Numbered from the stretch's first letter, positions 17,986-26,565 are shown. The stretch: DNA of 64,000 nt from Flagellimonas flava (GCF_900129665.1 NZ_FQWL01000004.1:62001-126000); one strand, 5' to 3'. Numbers and translations are program-made. The notes: a model not told the origin generated them from the letters alone.

Positions 17986-18015
17986 CACCCGGGCGAAAGT
18001 CCGGGTGTTTTTTTT
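17986..18015 (+). terminator. Rho-independent terminator of the repeat lipoprotein gene
   Basis: CACCCGG (17986-17992) pairs with CCGGGTG (18001-18007) around an 8-base loop, followed by eight T. The T tract touches the stop codon of the convergent methyltransferase gene. Confidence 0.9.
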
Positions 18016-18857
18016 CAAAATTTGGGGAGCCAACACCGGACTCTTTTTTTATAATCGGCATAATCAGTCCCAAACCTTAGCAACATGTTCTTCTCCTCAA
18101 TGGGCCGAACCACCAGATGCCAGATCAAACCACCGAGAATAGTATAGCAAAAAATATGAAATGACCCCACATAAAGACTCACCGCCAAACCCTGGCCCAT
18201 GCCCGCCACTGCCATGGGATTTCGAATATATGCATACGGACCATGAAGAACCAGTTTTTTGGTCTGATTCGCAGGAAGTGGAGTGCCATTACCTTTGGTA
18301 ATTAAACTGTAAGCACTATAAAGGCCAAGAAGGCTGGAGAGTATAAAAAGTGCAAAACCTGCTATGTGGTTCAGGGGATTGGTAGCCATTTCAATGTCAA
18401 AGGCTTTGATAATTAACCATGGAAACAAAACTAGCGTTATGGTCCAAACACAAATAATTTGTAACAAGGTCTTCAATGTGTTTTGGGTAATGCTGTCGGA
18501 TTGGGACTCCCTAAAAACAGTGTTCTGAAAGACCAAAAAAAGATTATAGCACAAGCCCAACATCATGATTACAGTAGATAAATATCCTCCACCGGAGAGG
18601 ATAGATGCATTAAGGCAATAAAAACTTCCATAGGCGAAACCCCCAAGTATAATAAGTTCCAATTGTCTTGAGGTTTTGTAAGCCCTCATTAGAGAAAAAA
18701 GGGCTATAATGATGATGTCAGGTGCAAAAAAGGAGTTGAAGGCCATGGCACTAATTCCTGGAAACTGAAAGGCCTCAAAGAAATCAGGACTCATGGATAA
18801 TCCTAACCACCATAGTAGGATTAAAGTCGATTGCACTAAATAGGCGGTTCCCTTCAT
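18015..18857 (-). CDS. Isoprenylcysteine/phospholipid methyltransferase-like membrane protein
   Basis: A 280-residue polytopic protein with six or seven hydrophobic segments. The C-terminal third carries LVLHGPYAYIRNPMAVAGMG, then VVRPIEEKNMLLRFG and DYADYKKRVRCWLPKF. This is the HGPY..xRNP and EExxL...G..Y..Y..V signature of the ICMT/PEMT family, which methylates membrane-bound substrates with SAM. The substrate cannot be assigned. It converges on the repeat lipoprotein with the terminator T tract touching its stop codon. Confidence 0.85.
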   Translation of the reverse strand: MKGTAYLVQSTLILLWWLGLSMSPDFFEAFQFPGISAMAFNSFFAPDIIIIALFSLMRAYKTSRQLELIILGGFAYGSFYCLNASILSGGGYLSTVIMMLGLCYNLFLVFQNTVFRESQSDSITQNTLKTLLQIICVWTITLVLFPWLIIKAFDIEMATNPLNHIAGFALFILSSLLGLYSAYSLITKGNGTPLPANQTKKLVLHGPYAYIRNPMAVAGMGQGLAVSLYVGSFHIFCYTILGGLIWHLVVRPIEEKNMLLRFGTDYADYKKRVRCWLPKF

Positions 18858-18908
18858 AAATAGATTGGTTGGCTGTGCCCAATATATGGGAAATGCAACA
18901 AAAACATC

Positions 18909-19721
18909 TTATCGAGCCTCAAACAAAACAGGATTCAAATGGGAGTCGATGACAGAACCGATTTCCACCCCGGGACACCAGGTTTCCCAATCATTGATTT
19001 GGCCATCGTTTTCTGGTTTCTTGAGGAGCATGTCCTTGTCCATATAAATACAGGTCATCACTTTTCGGGTCTGGTTAGTGGTATTGGGCCCCGCTCGGTG
19101 GAAAATCCATCCAGAGTGGAAACTGATTTCCCCAATATCAAAAGGTTCGGAAATTTTGGGACAGTCGGATACGCGAAGTTTTTCACCGATTAAGGTTTCA
19201 CTTTCATCACTAATGGACAAATCTCTGCCAGTTAAAATGCCCTGACTACCTGCGGCAAACTCCAATGGACCCATTTCTGCAGGCACAGCTTGCAAGGGAA
19301 TCCAGGCCGTAATGACCCTATCAGAAGATAAGGGCCAGTAGTATTGGTCGGCATGCCAAGGGGTAAACCCACCACCACCTTCCTTGAATAGCGCTTGGTC
19401 ATGGTACATTCGCACCCCATCCACTTGCATCAAATCAGCGGCAAGCTGGGCCAGTCGTTTGCTGAACATCAATTCCTTGATTTGATTGTCCTGCGTCCAC
19501 AAATTAAAAATCTGTAAAAAGGCTTTCCCGTAGGTGTCCCGTTCTTTGAGTTCCTTGGTCTGGGTATTGAGCTCGTCGACTTTGGCCGATATCACCGTGT
19601 TGAAATGTGACACGACATCAGGCGTAAGCACTTCCTTGATCTTGATAAACGCATTTTTCTTATAGAAACCAAGCTGTTCTGGACTTAAGGAATAAGGTTG
19701 GTCAAGGATGCTATGGTACAT
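18909..19721 (-). CDS. Phytanoyl-CoA dioxygenase (PhyH) family protein
   Basis: A 270-residue Fe(II)/2-oxoglutarate oxygenase. FTPWHADQYYWPL supplies the HxD iron pair, and the distal HSGWIFHRAGPNTTNQTRKV supplies the second iron His and the Arg that binds 2-oxoglutarate. The double-stranded beta-helix strands between them are recognisable. The family hydroxylates small lipophilic or amino-acid-like substrates; which one here is unknown. It stands alone with 51 bases to the methyltransferase start. Confidence 0.9.
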   Translation of the reverse strand: MYHSILDQPYSLSPEQLGFYKKNAFIKIKEVLTPDVVSHFNTVISAKVDELNTQTKELKERDTYGKAFLQIFNLWTQDNQIKELMFSKRLAQLAADLMQVDGVRMYHDQALFKEGGGGFTPWHADQYYWPLSSDRVITAWIPLQAVPAEMGPLEFAAGSQGILTGRDLSISDESETLIGEKLRVSDCPKISEPFDIGEISFHSGWIFHRAGPNTTNQTRKVMTCIYMDKDMLLKKPENDGQINDWETWCPGVEIGSVIDSHLNPVLFEAR

Positions 19722-19801
19722 TTTGGCTATGGATTTTTAATACTGTAAGTTAACCAAAAGTCCCTTAACCTATGTCTTCCATATAAGGCCTCCCCAAAAC
19801 C

Positions 19802-20872
19802 TTATACCTGAATCACGGATTGCGCTTCCTTTCCAACGGATTTTATGGCCTTGGTGTTTTTCTTCAGCAATTGCCTTGCGACCTTGTTGATTTTCTTGGT
19901 GCCAAGCGTCTTCCATTTTTCTGGGGAGGTTTTAAAATTGGATTTGAACAGTTTTTGGGACAAATCCCTTATCACACAATAATTGGCTACTTGGTGCCCA
20001 TTATCACTTTCCTTATTGGCATTTTGGGTAAAAAAGGTGATCAAATGATAGAGGGTGTCTTGGGCCAGGCTCAATTCTGTGAGTTTTGCTCGGTATTCCA
20101 AATCTGTCGACTCTAGATCAGGCCATAAGGGCTTGTCTGCAAAATGCCGCGCCTCGTGGGCCAAATAACTGATCTTGAAGTTTTCGCTGTTTACATCATA
20201 AGCCTTTTTTACGCAGTAGATACCCTCTTCCTCTGTCCAACCCCCTGGGTGGTGGGCTCCAAGTGTTGCATACTCCATCCAACCTAAAGTGGAAAAATCT
20301 TCCATAAAATATACGGTGACCTTCTGTATTTCACCTCTTCCCAAATCCACATGGTATACTTTGGAGCTCTGCTTTTTCCAGACCATAAGATCAATGAGCC
20401 GACCTTGGTAAGTGACTTCATCGGTGGTATATAACCCCTTTGCACGAATGTAATCCCTCAGAAAATAGCCCAAACTGTCGCGGGTCACTTTTTTACCGCG
20501 TATGGGAGGATAGTTCTTCATAAGGAAGGGCACCACCTTGCCGCCCAGTTCCCGTTCAAGTTTTTGGTTGGGGTCCAAGAGCGCTTTTCGCCAATAGGTT
20601 TTAAAATGGGAAATCAAGGTTTCAATTTCGGAGGTTGGGGGAGCGGCTTGGGTGTCTGACTCTCCCTTAAATCGGGCCTCAAATTTGGTTTTGAACCGAA
20701 GGTCCTTTTCACTGAGCGCTTCCTTATCGATTAAATCAAAAATAGGGGTGACGTTGGCATCCATGGCGTAGGCATAGATCTCTTGGTAGGGAAGTGTGTT
20801 GGCCGACTCTTGACCAAAAAGCCCGAAGCTTGTCAAAAGGAGGGTGCCAAAAAGGATAGAATTGCGAAACAT
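19802..20872 (-). CDS. Secreted HExxH-motif protein, possible zinc metallopeptidase
   Basis: A 356-residue protein with a signal peptide (MFRNSILFGTLLLTSFGLFG, cleaved near GQ-E); the ATG at 20872 is chosen over a codon at 20899 for this reason. YLAHEARHFADK places His239-Glu240-x-x-His243, a zinc-site motif, and Glu259 or Glu266 in LEYRAKLTEL lies at a workable distance for a third ligand. I do not recognise a named family. The context (alone between PhyH and DinB genes) gives no hint. A peptidase role is inferred from the motif alone. Confidence 0.7.
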   Translation of the reverse strand: MFRNSILFGTLLLTSFGLFGQESANTLPYQEIYAYAMDANVTPIFDLIDKEALSEKDLRFKTKFEARFKGESDTQAAPPTSEIETLISHFKTYWRKALLDPNQKLERELGGKVVPFLMKNYPPIRGKKVTRDSLGYFLRDYIRAKGLYTTDEVTYQGRLIDLMVWKKQSSKVYHVDLGRGEIQKVTVYFMEDFSTLGWMEYATLGAHHPGGWTEEEGIYCVKKAYDVNSENFKISYLAHEARHFADKPLWPDLESTDLEYRAKLTELSLAQDTLYHLITFFTQNANKESDNGHQVANYCVIRDLSQKLFKSNFKTSPEKWKTLGTKKINKVARQLLKKNTKAIKSVGKEAQSVIQV

Positions 20873-20949
20873 GGGTATTGCATTTGTGTTACGTAACAAA
20901 ATTCCCGCATTTACAAATCAATAAATTGTACCAGATTAACCTTTTTGGG

Positions 20950-21426
20950 TTATACGTCTGTTTTGGCAATCATCTTTTTGAGCATGGATATTTGCCCCAG
21001 ATGGTAGTAGCAGTGCTCTATGGTGCCATTAATATTTCGGTGGTAGGGGCCATATTTTTCATCCACAAAGGGCTGGTCCAACATGCTGTCCGGTAGTTGG
21101 GCCACTTCTTGGACAAAGGTCTCGGAATTTTCCAGAAATTCATTGACCAACTTTTCCCAGTCCGCTTGAGAGGTAATGGGCGGAAGATCAAAACTGTATT
21201 TATCCCGAATCTCGAGAGGCCCGCCCTGGAGCACCGATATCAATCCTCCTAGGTAGTAGTTGATGTGGAAGGTGAGTGCCGCTATAGTGTTGAGGTTACC
21301 CACCTTTTGCGTGGCCTCTTCCCAGTTGAGATTTTCTAGTTGTGCTTTGCAATTGGTGTTGGCTACCCAACGCCCATCCAACAGTACTTCTTGCAATCTA
21401 TTGGCGAGTTCTTTGGCTCTTTCCAT
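20950..21426 (-). CDS. DinB-family protein
   Basis: A 158-residue four-helix-bundle protein of the DinB/YfiT superfamily. The metal-ligand histidines appear in TFHINYYLGG and in the C-terminal GTIEHCYYHLGQISMLKKM (HxxxH). Members include thiol-dependent transferases and hydrolases as well as DNA-damage-induced proteins of unknown action; nothing here narrows it. It is separated from the HExxH gene by 77 bases and is followed upstream by the VOC gene. Confidence 0.85.
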   Translation of the reverse strand: MERAKELANRLQEVLLDGRWVANTNCKAQLENLNWEEATQKVGNLNTIAALTFHINYYLGGLISVLQGGPLEIRDKYSFDLPPITSQADWEKLVNEFLENSETFVQEVAQLPDSMLDQPFVDEKYGPYHRNINGTIEHCYYHLGQISMLKKMIAKTDV

Positions 21427-21495
21427 CCTCGGTTTCTTATTGAATTTGGTTTCCGCCTACCAAAGTACATTTTTCGAAACCAAAAAGAAACTGGA

Positions 21496-22212
21496 TTAGA
21501 TTCCCTGGATGTAAAAAAAGGCTTGTTGTGAATTGTCCGTCATCAAAATCCGGAAGTCCTCCTCCGAGACCAGGGTACCACCCAGACTTTGGATTTTATC
21601 CCTTGTTTTAGCTAGATTTTCCACCCCAAAGCTGCAGACCCAATATTCGTACTTGCCCTTATCCTTGTTGGACATTTCCATAAGGTCGGCGATATGCTCG
21701 TCCTGGCTGTTCCAGATGTGATAGGTGCCATAATCTTGCTCCTCAAACCGCCAATCAAAAATACCCTCATAAAAAGGGATCACCTTGGCCGCGTTGGACA
21801 CATGGAGTTCGTTCCAAATAAGGGTGCCGGGCTCGTTCAGGGTTCGGGTGTGGGTGAGTTGGTCGCCTTCGTATACGATAAAGCCAGAACCTTGGGGGTC
21901 GCGTATCAAGGCCACCTTGCCCAAGGCGCTTTCGTCTACCATTTCAATGATGCCGCCCAGTTCCCTGGCTTTTTCCACGGTCTGCGACACACTGTTTACC
22001 TGAATGTAGGACATCCAAAAATGGGGCATCCGCATCTGTTTGAACTTTTCTGGGGTTTCATACAGGCCGCAGACCTCTTTATCGCCCTTGTAGGCCGAAT
22101 AATACCCATCGGACTCGTAGTACGTCCACCCAAAAACAGTTTGGTAAAAGGCCATGGTCTCTTTGGGCGTGTAGGTAGAAAGGTCTGCGAATATAAAATT
22201 GTTCGGTTTCAT
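21496..22212 (-). CDS. VOC (glyoxalase/dioxygenase-fold) protein with two modules
   Basis: A 238-residue cytosolic protein starting MKPNNFIFADLSTYTPKETM; an upstream ATG at 22245 would overlap the sterol desaturase gene. Two VOC half-domains are visible, about 5-120 (FADLSTYTPKETMAFYQTVF... EVCGLYE) and about 125-238 (LIWNELHVSNAAKVIPFYEG... FFYIQG). The layout matches the two-domain group related to hydroxylase CylI-like and antibiotic-resistance VOC proteins. The enzymatic reaction is unknown. Confidence 0.87.
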   Translation of the reverse strand: MKPNNFIFADLSTYTPKETMAFYQTVFGWTYYESDGYYSAYKGDKEVCGLYETPEKFKQMRMPHFWMSYIQVNSVSQTVEKARELGGIIEMVDESALGKVALIRDPQGSGFIVYEGDQLTHTRTLNEPGTLIWNELHVSNAAKVIPFYEGIFDWRFEEQDYGTYHIWNSQDEHIADLMEMSNKDKGKYEYWVCSFGVENLAKTRDKIQSLGGTLVSEEDFRILMTDNSQQAFFYIQGI

Positions 22213-22226
22213 GCGTTTAAAGTTAG

Positions 22227-23108
22227 CTATTGTTTGGGCATCCAATCCGGGGGTTTTACAAAGGCCAGTAATTTGTTGGAAAAGCCCTTGATTTGCCCCA
22301 ATTTTTTCACAAAGCGGGTGATGCCATGGAAAAACACCACAATGGGGTTCACGCTGTTTATGGGTTGCGAAATCCCATAGACCACCTTCTCCTTTTCCGG
22401 CTCAAAAGTGCCCAGCATACGATCCCAAATGATCAATATCCCGGCGTAGTTCTTATCCCAATACTGACGGTTGGAGCCGTGGTGCACGCGGTGGTGCGAT
22501 GGCGTATTAAAGATAAACTCAATGGGTTTGGTAAGCTTGCCAATGATCTCCGTGTGCAACAAGGTCTGAAAGACCTGCACAAAGACTTCGGACAGCAACA
22601 CCAGAATGGGATCAAAACCCAACATCACGATCGGAAGCGAAAACACAACCGGCATAATGGCATCCAAAGGCCCAAAACGGTAGGCAACGGACATATTAAA
22701 ATGGGGCGAGCTGTGGTGCACGGTATGGGTGGCCCACCCAATACCAATCCGGTGCATGGTACGGTGCTCCCAGTAGTAGGCAAAATCCGCAAGCAGCACA
22801 CAGCAAATGACCGTGGCCCAATTGAGCTCCAAATGCGGCAGGCTAATGTTGTTATAGACCCAATAATACACCTTGGTAATGGCCAGGATGCCCAAAATAA
22901 CCTCCACCAAAAAGAAACCACCAAAGGTAATCACGTTGGCAATACTGTCCAGCACCAAATCCTTGTCCAGCCTTTTTAGGTAGGCATAGCGAATCAGTTC
23001 CAACACAAAAAAGGGTATAATAATGTAAAACAGACTCAGGTCGTTGAAGATGTAGAACCAATGGTGCACATCCAACCAATCCAGTTTTTTGGCTAAAAAA
23101 TCAATCAT
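22227..23108 (-). CDS. Sterol desaturase / fatty acid hydroxylase family protein
   Basis: A 293-residue membrane di-iron enzyme. Three histidine clusters are present: YYWEHRTMHRIG (HxxxH), WATHTVHHSSPHFN (HxxHH) and TPSHHRVHHGSNRQYWDKNY (HxxHH with the usual NY). Four hydrophobic segments surround them. The family inserts OH or double bonds into lipid chains or sterol-like rings using O2; bacterial members often act on carotenoids, hopanoids or ornithine lipids. The substrate is not assignable. It directly follows the small membrane-anchored gene at 23111 (two bases between). Confidence 0.93.
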   Translation of the reverse strand: MIDFLAKKLDWLDVHHWFYIFNDLSLFYIIIPFFVLELIRYAYLKRLDKDLVLDSIANVITFGGFFLVEVILGILAITKVYYWVYNNISLPHLELNWATVICCVLLADFAYYWEHRTMHRIGIGWATHTVHHSSPHFNMSVAYRFGPLDAIMPVVFSLPIVMLGFDPILVLLSEVFVQVFQTLLHTEIIGKLTKPIEFIFNTPSHHRVHHGSNRQYWDKNYAGILIIWDRMLGTFEPEKEKVVYGISQPINSVNPIVVFFHGITRFVKKLGQIKGFSNKLLAFVKPPDWMPKQ

Positions 23109-23110
23109 GC

Positions 23111-23644
23111 TTATTGTCTTTTCCAGGTTTCAACATCGCCATAACCGTAGTAGTCATAGCTTAGGGTAAAGGTGTTTTCGTCCACTTGGGCGATCTTGCA
23201 GTCCACTTCGTATTGCTTCCCTTCATATTCAATGTTGTAGATGCCCTTGCCCTTGCTGCCGTTAAACGAAGTGATGGTCAGCGCCTTGCTGCCCTTGGCC
23301 TTTTCGGCATAGCCGTTCTCATCCTGGTATTGATGGGTATAGGCGTTGAACACCTTGCTCTCTTTTTTGATTTTGTAGACGATGGCCCCCTTAAAATCCT
23401 CGGTATTGTAGGCCACTTTCCATTGGCCGATAAGGTGGTCGGTCTCTGGATTATAGGCCGTGTTGGCTACTGGTTTTTCGGTTGGATTTTCAGCTTCGGG
23501 CTGTTCTACGGGAACGGCATTGGTTTCGATGGTGGGGGTAGGGGCATCGTCGCTCGTATCTATTCCAAAGGAGAACAAATGGGCCAGTCCGGCCAGGAAA
23601 ATAATGATTCCCAAACTCCTAAAAACTAAGGTTGAATTTTTCAT
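23111..23644 (-). CDS. Membrane-anchored protein of unknown function, 177 aa
   Basis: Not recognised. An N-terminal hydrophobic helix (VFRSLGIIIFLAGLAHLFSFG) anchors the protein; residues about 30-70 are a Pro/Glu/Thr-rich linker. The folded part (about 70-177) is a strand-rich module (IGQWKVAYNTEDFKGAIVYK ... TFTLSYDYYGYGDVETWKRQ), a layout similar to the DUF2147-like lipocalin-type domains. It is in an operon with the sterol desaturase, two bases away. Its codons are G+C-richer than the surrounding average, as is the desaturase. Confidence 0.75.
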   Translation of the reverse strand: MKNSTLVFRSLGIIIFLAGLAHLFSFGIDTSDDAPTPTIETNAVPVEQPEAENPTEKPVANTAYNPETDHLIGQWKVAYNTEDFKGAIVYKIKKESKVFNAYTHQYQDENGYAEKAKGSKALTITSFNGSKGKGIYNIEYEGKQYEVDCKIAQVDENTFTLSYDYYGYGDVETWKRQ

Positions 23645-23709
23645 GTGTAACTGTTTTGGTCAAAAGTAGGGGGGCTTTTTTTGGGTTCTTTTGACCTAGA
23701 TCAAAAAAA

Positions 23710-24273
23710 TCACTTTTGGGCGCGAATACGGCTCAAGGTCTCTTGGGTAACGCCCAAAAAGGAGGCGATCAGCCCTAATTTTACCCGAAGCTCCAACTGT
23801 GGGAAGCTCTGCTTTAGCAATTGGTACTTTTCTTTGGCGGATAGGAAAGACCACCCTTTGGAGAACTCGTCCAAAAAGGCCAGCATTTCCTCGGCCAGCA
23901 AACGGGCAAAGTTGCCAAAGGCCGGAAAGTTGGCAATAAGTTTTTGGTAGTTGGAGTAACTGATGCGGTACAGCACGCAGGCCTCCAGACATTCCACCTC
24001 CTCAAAACTGGGCTTTTGGGCATAGAAACTGTACCAGGCGGTAACAAATTGGTTTTCGGTATAGAACCATGAGGTAATGGGTTTGCCGTTGTGGTGGTAA
24101 TAGGTGTGGAGGGCGCCTTTTTCTATAAACCAGAGATGACTGGCACGGCTGTTTTCCAGCAGAATTTTATCTCCCTTTTGGGTTTCCACCACCTCAAAAC
24201 AGGATTGGATGGCCTCTTTTAGCGGTACGCTTACATAGGCACGGGTGGAAATGGTCTGTAAGAGGTTTTGCAT
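23710..24273 (-). CDS. Crp/Fnr-family transcriptional regulator
   Basis: A 187-residue regulator. Residues about 25-115 form the cyclic-nucleotide-binding-like beta-roll (QKGDKILLENSRASHLWFIEKGALHTYY), then a long dimer helix and a C-terminal HTH (KLGLIASFLGVTQETLSRIR). The cAMP-contact Arg-Ser pair is not evident, so the ligand is unknown, as for most flavobacterial members. A perfect inverted repeat lies about 95 bases upstream (24366-24383) and could be its own operator. No Fe-S cysteine set of the FNR type is present. Confidence 0.9.
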   Translation of the reverse strand: MQNLLQTISTRAYVSVPLKEAIQSCFEVVETQKGDKILLENSRASHLWFIEKGALHTYYHHNGKPITSWFYTENQFVTAWYSFYAQKPSFEEVECLEACVLYRISYSNYQKLIANFPAFGNFARLLAEEMLAFLDEFSKGWSFLSAKEKYQLLKQSFPQLELRVKLGLIASFLGVTQETLSRIRAQK

Positions 24274-24365
24274 GTGGATGGATTGCTGGGTGATGGGGTT
24301 AAAGGTAGGAAAGTCTAAAAGTTGAAAAGCTCTTTAAGTTCAAGTTCTGTCCAAAAAAAGGCAAA

Positions 24366-24383
24366 GTCATAATTTGTTATGAC
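24366..24383. promoter_or_regulatory. Inverted repeat GTCATAA-N4-TTATGAC
   Basis: A perfect 7+7 palindrome (24366-24372 and 24377-24383), centred almost midway between the Crp/Fnr gene (starts at 24273, minus) and the small gene at 24476 (plus). The symmetry and N4 spacer resemble binding sites of Crp/Fnr-type dimers. A function is inferred. Confidence 0.5.
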
Positions 24384-24475
24384 CCTAAAACCCAAAAGTA
24401 TGGATAACTTGGATCGATATTTAGGGCTAAAGAACCAAAAAAGATTTTAGAACTTAGACGAAGAAAAATGATGCA

Positions 24476-24673
24476 ATGAAGTTGACGGAAGAACAATTGG
24501 CACAACTAAATGAATTGGTAAAAGATGGCTATGGCGGCCCCGCCGAGTTTGCCAAAGTCCTAGATCTGGGGATTGAAATGCTATTTTACATAGAGCAAGA
24601 AGCCTTTACCCAACGGGAAGTTCAGCAAGTGGTTTCCGCCCTAAGAGGAATTATTGGGGTTTTGAGGAGGTAG
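24476..24673 (+). CDS. Small protein, 65 aa, unknown
   Basis: Not recognised. A 65-residue acidic helical protein, MKLTEEQLAQLNELVKDGYG to the C-terminal LRGIIGVLRR. It has normal codon use for the window and ends 10 bases before the convergent gene at 24684. No signal peptide or membrane helix. It may be a real small gene because the only alternative frame on either strand here is shorter, but no family supports it. Confidence 0.5.
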   Translation: MKLTEEQLAQLNELVKDGYGGPAEFAKVLDLGIEMLFYIEQEAFTQREVQQVVSALRGIIGVLRR

Positions 24674-24683
24674 ATTTGTCAGT

Positions 24684-25085
24684 TTAGCCGTTGATTTCTC
24701 TAGATCTCATTCTGATTTCAATTTGTATCTGTTGAAGCGCGTTAAATTGTGTCTCAATACTTTTGGTCATTGATAGAATAGTGCTCTTGGTTAAATCCAG
24801 ATTATCAAGCTTGTCATATAATTCATCGGAAAGGTTCTGTTTGTAGGACTCTTTCATTTCAGTTAGATAGCTTCCGAAAGAAATATTAGTAAACATTTGA
24901 TGATCCCAAGAATTGGTCTCAGTAATGTATCTTTCTAATTCAACCTGTAAATCTTTGGATAATTTTTGAGTAGCCTTAAATTGAACTTTCAAATGATTTA
25001 ACTCCTCTTTTGGCTTCCTGTAAAAACTATACCAGAATGTGAGAATGGCTATGACTAATCCTAATATTCCAATAAAAATTTCCAT
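24684..25085 (-). CDS. Membrane-anchored coiled-coil protein, 133 aa, unknown
   Basis: Not recognised. One N-terminal helix (MEIFIGILGLVIAILTFWYS) followed by a positive stretch (FYRKPKEE) predicts an inner-membrane anchor with a cytoplasmic body. The rest is polar with heptad-like Leu/Ile/Gln spacing (SIETQFNALQQIQIEIRMR), probably a coiled coil. It belongs to a run of five small minus-strand genes of unknown function. It might be an interaction or scaffold protein; there is no motif to support more. Confidence 0.6.
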   Translation of the reverse strand: MEIFIGILGLVIAILTFWYSFYRKPKEELNHLKVQFKATQKLSKDLQVELERYITETNSWDHQMFTNISFGSYLTEMKESYKQNLSDELYDKLDNLDLTKSTILSMTKSIETQFNALQQIQIEIRMRSREING

Positions 25086-25211
25086 ATTTTATTATTTAAA
25101 AGTAAAAAAAGCAATGGTTTTTGTAGCTGTTCTGCTACAGATTTTAGCCTAACAAGGAGGTGTTGGAGTTTTAACGGACACCCCTATGGATTTGCCCAAT
25201 AATTTGCCCTT

Positions 25212-25637
25212 TCAATTTTTGACGACGTTGGATTCAATTGTAAAGTCCTTTAACTCCCAATTTTCACTTTTAAAATCAAGTTTTTCTGGAACTGGTCTTA
25301 TGGAAAGGTCAAATAGCTGACCAAGCACAAAATTGCACTGGCAGTAATATTCCTTGTTACCCTGAGTGATTTTTATAGAGGCCAGTTTAAACTCTTCGGT
25401 TCTTCCAAATCGGAATTTCTCTGGCACATCATCAAAATTTTGCGGATAAAATTCGGTAACATGACTTTTGGGGTAGGTAATTCTTTTTTTTAGGGGTAGG
25501 AGCTTGATTTGCTCAACCAGAGCAGGCGCTTTGGGTGCTTCCAATTGTTCTATGACAAAATCAAGTACCATTTTTTCCATAGGAAAAAGGTCTGATTTTT
25601 TGGTTTTTGGTATCCTCTTTTTAAATAAACCGAACAT
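25212..25637 (-). CDS. Hypothetical protein, 141 aa
   Basis: Not recognised. It begins MFGLFKKRIPKTKKSDLFPM with a basic N terminus and has no membrane helix. The body alternates short strands and turns (ASIKITQGNKEYYCQCNFVL, LFDLSIRPVPEKLDF) and holds a Cys-x-Cys pair (YYCQCNF). It looks like a soluble alpha/beta protein. Gap to the next gene downstream (24684) is 126 bases, in which I see only a small hairpin. Confidence 0.6.
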   Translation of the reverse strand: MFGLFKKRIPKTKKSDLFPMEKMVLDFVIEQLEAPKAPALVEQIKLLPLKKRITYPKSHVTEFYPQNFDDVPEKFRFGRTEEFKLASIKITQGNKEYYCQCNFVLGQLFDLSIRPVPEKLDFKSENWELKDFTIESNVVKN

Positions 25638-25686
25638 TGGGTTTAGTTTTATCTGTCATTTGGTTATATGGTTGTAAAATACATCT

Positions 25687-26115
25687 TTACAAACCCAATT
25701 TGGGTAAAACAAAGAAAATAAGTGCCGTAGCAATGATAAACCAAAAGATAAATCCATAGATTTTGGCTTCGCGTACTTGCCGAAGTTTTTTATCAAACCC
25801 ATGCGTTCGGAACCGTTTATATTCCGATTCCGAGAAGTTATCCTTGATCCACCGTGAATTTGGCTGTAAAAAAGACCAGAAGAAAAAGTTGAACCACTCT
25901 TCTCTGGTCAAAGGTTCATTCTTACGTTTTTCTTGATAGGCCTTGAATTTCACATATTCTTCTTCCAACTTGTTCAATTCTAAATGGGACAAATCACGTT
26001 TATCAAGTTCTTCTTGGGCTTGGTTTACCAAGGTTTTGGAAGAACCATTTTTTATTTGGTCAAGCAATTCAACGTTGGTATATCTGTAGATTTTTTTGTT
26101 TTGCATGTATGGCAT
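25687..26115 (-). CDS. Tail-anchored membrane protein, 142 aa, unknown
   Basis: Not recognised. Charged helical body with EELDKRDLSHLELNKLEEEY and a C-terminal hydrophobic helix (IYGFIFWFIIATALIFFVLP), i.e. a tail-anchored layout. A second ATG three codons in (26106, MQNKKIYRYTN) is an equally good start. It lies between two other unknown genes on the same strand, with 33 and 49 base gaps, so it may be part of one transcript. Confidence 0.6.
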   Translation of the reverse strand: MPYMQNKKIYRYTNVELLDQIKNGSSKTLVNQAQEELDKRDLSHLELNKLEEEYVKFKAYQEKRKNEPLTREEWFNFFFWSFLQPNSRWIKDNFSESEYKRFRTHGFDKKLRQVREAKIYGFIFWFIIATALIFFVLPKLGL

Positions 26116-26148
26116 TGTCTTTTTGAGGGGTATGTGGTATTATTGGAC

Positions 26149-26547
26149 CTAGTCAATCAATGTTTCTTTTAAGGTTGCCAAGAGGTTCAAAACCTTTTCA
26201 TCATTTAAATTATGAACTCTGTATACCCGAAATACATTTTTTCCCTGTCTCATGATAACCTCATACTCAAAGCCATCAGGAAGATTGTTGACCTTTTCAA
26301 TTCTGATTTCCTTCTGATCTTCCCTTAATCCATGTTCAACAGATCTTGAAATTATCAAAGTATGCATAGACGTTCCAAGTCTAAAGTTTTTGGATTCACC
26401 TGAATTTTTCAATTCTTGAATGAATTCCAGAATAGGTGCAACAAAATTAAACCCTGTATGTTTCTCCAATAAATTGCGGTAGAAAGCCTCGGTGTTGTTC
26501 CACGAATTTTCGAAACGTATAATTATTTCATCAGTTCTTTTATCCAT
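26149..26547 (-). CDS. Hypothetical protein, 132 aa
   Basis: Not recognised. A soluble protein of 132 residues starting MDKRTDEIIIRFENSWNNTE. It alternates polar helices and a two- or three-strand sheet (FRLGTSMHTLIISRS, FEYEVIMRQGKNVFRVYRVH). No cysteine, signal peptide or known motif. It follows the isochorismatase-fold gene after 18 bases, so co-transcription is likely. Confidence 0.6.
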   Translation of the reverse strand: MDKRTDEIIIRFENSWNNTEAFYRNLLEKHTGFNFVAPILEFIQELKNSGESKNFRLGTSMHTLIISRSVEHGLREDQKEIRIEKVNNLPDGFEYEVIMRQGKNVFRVYRVHNLNDEKVLNLLATLKETLID

Positions 26548-26565
26548 ATCTAAACAGTCGCCTTG

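Noticed and set aside
22293..22979. Long open frame on the plus strand opposite the sterol desaturase
   Set aside because: It is the antisense shadow of a G+C-rich gene; the minus-strand protein has three complete histidine boxes.
25122..25139. TGTAGC/GCTACA hairpin as terminator of the gene at 25212
   Set aside because: On the minus strand the stem is followed by A-rich sequence, and the T run is too far away.
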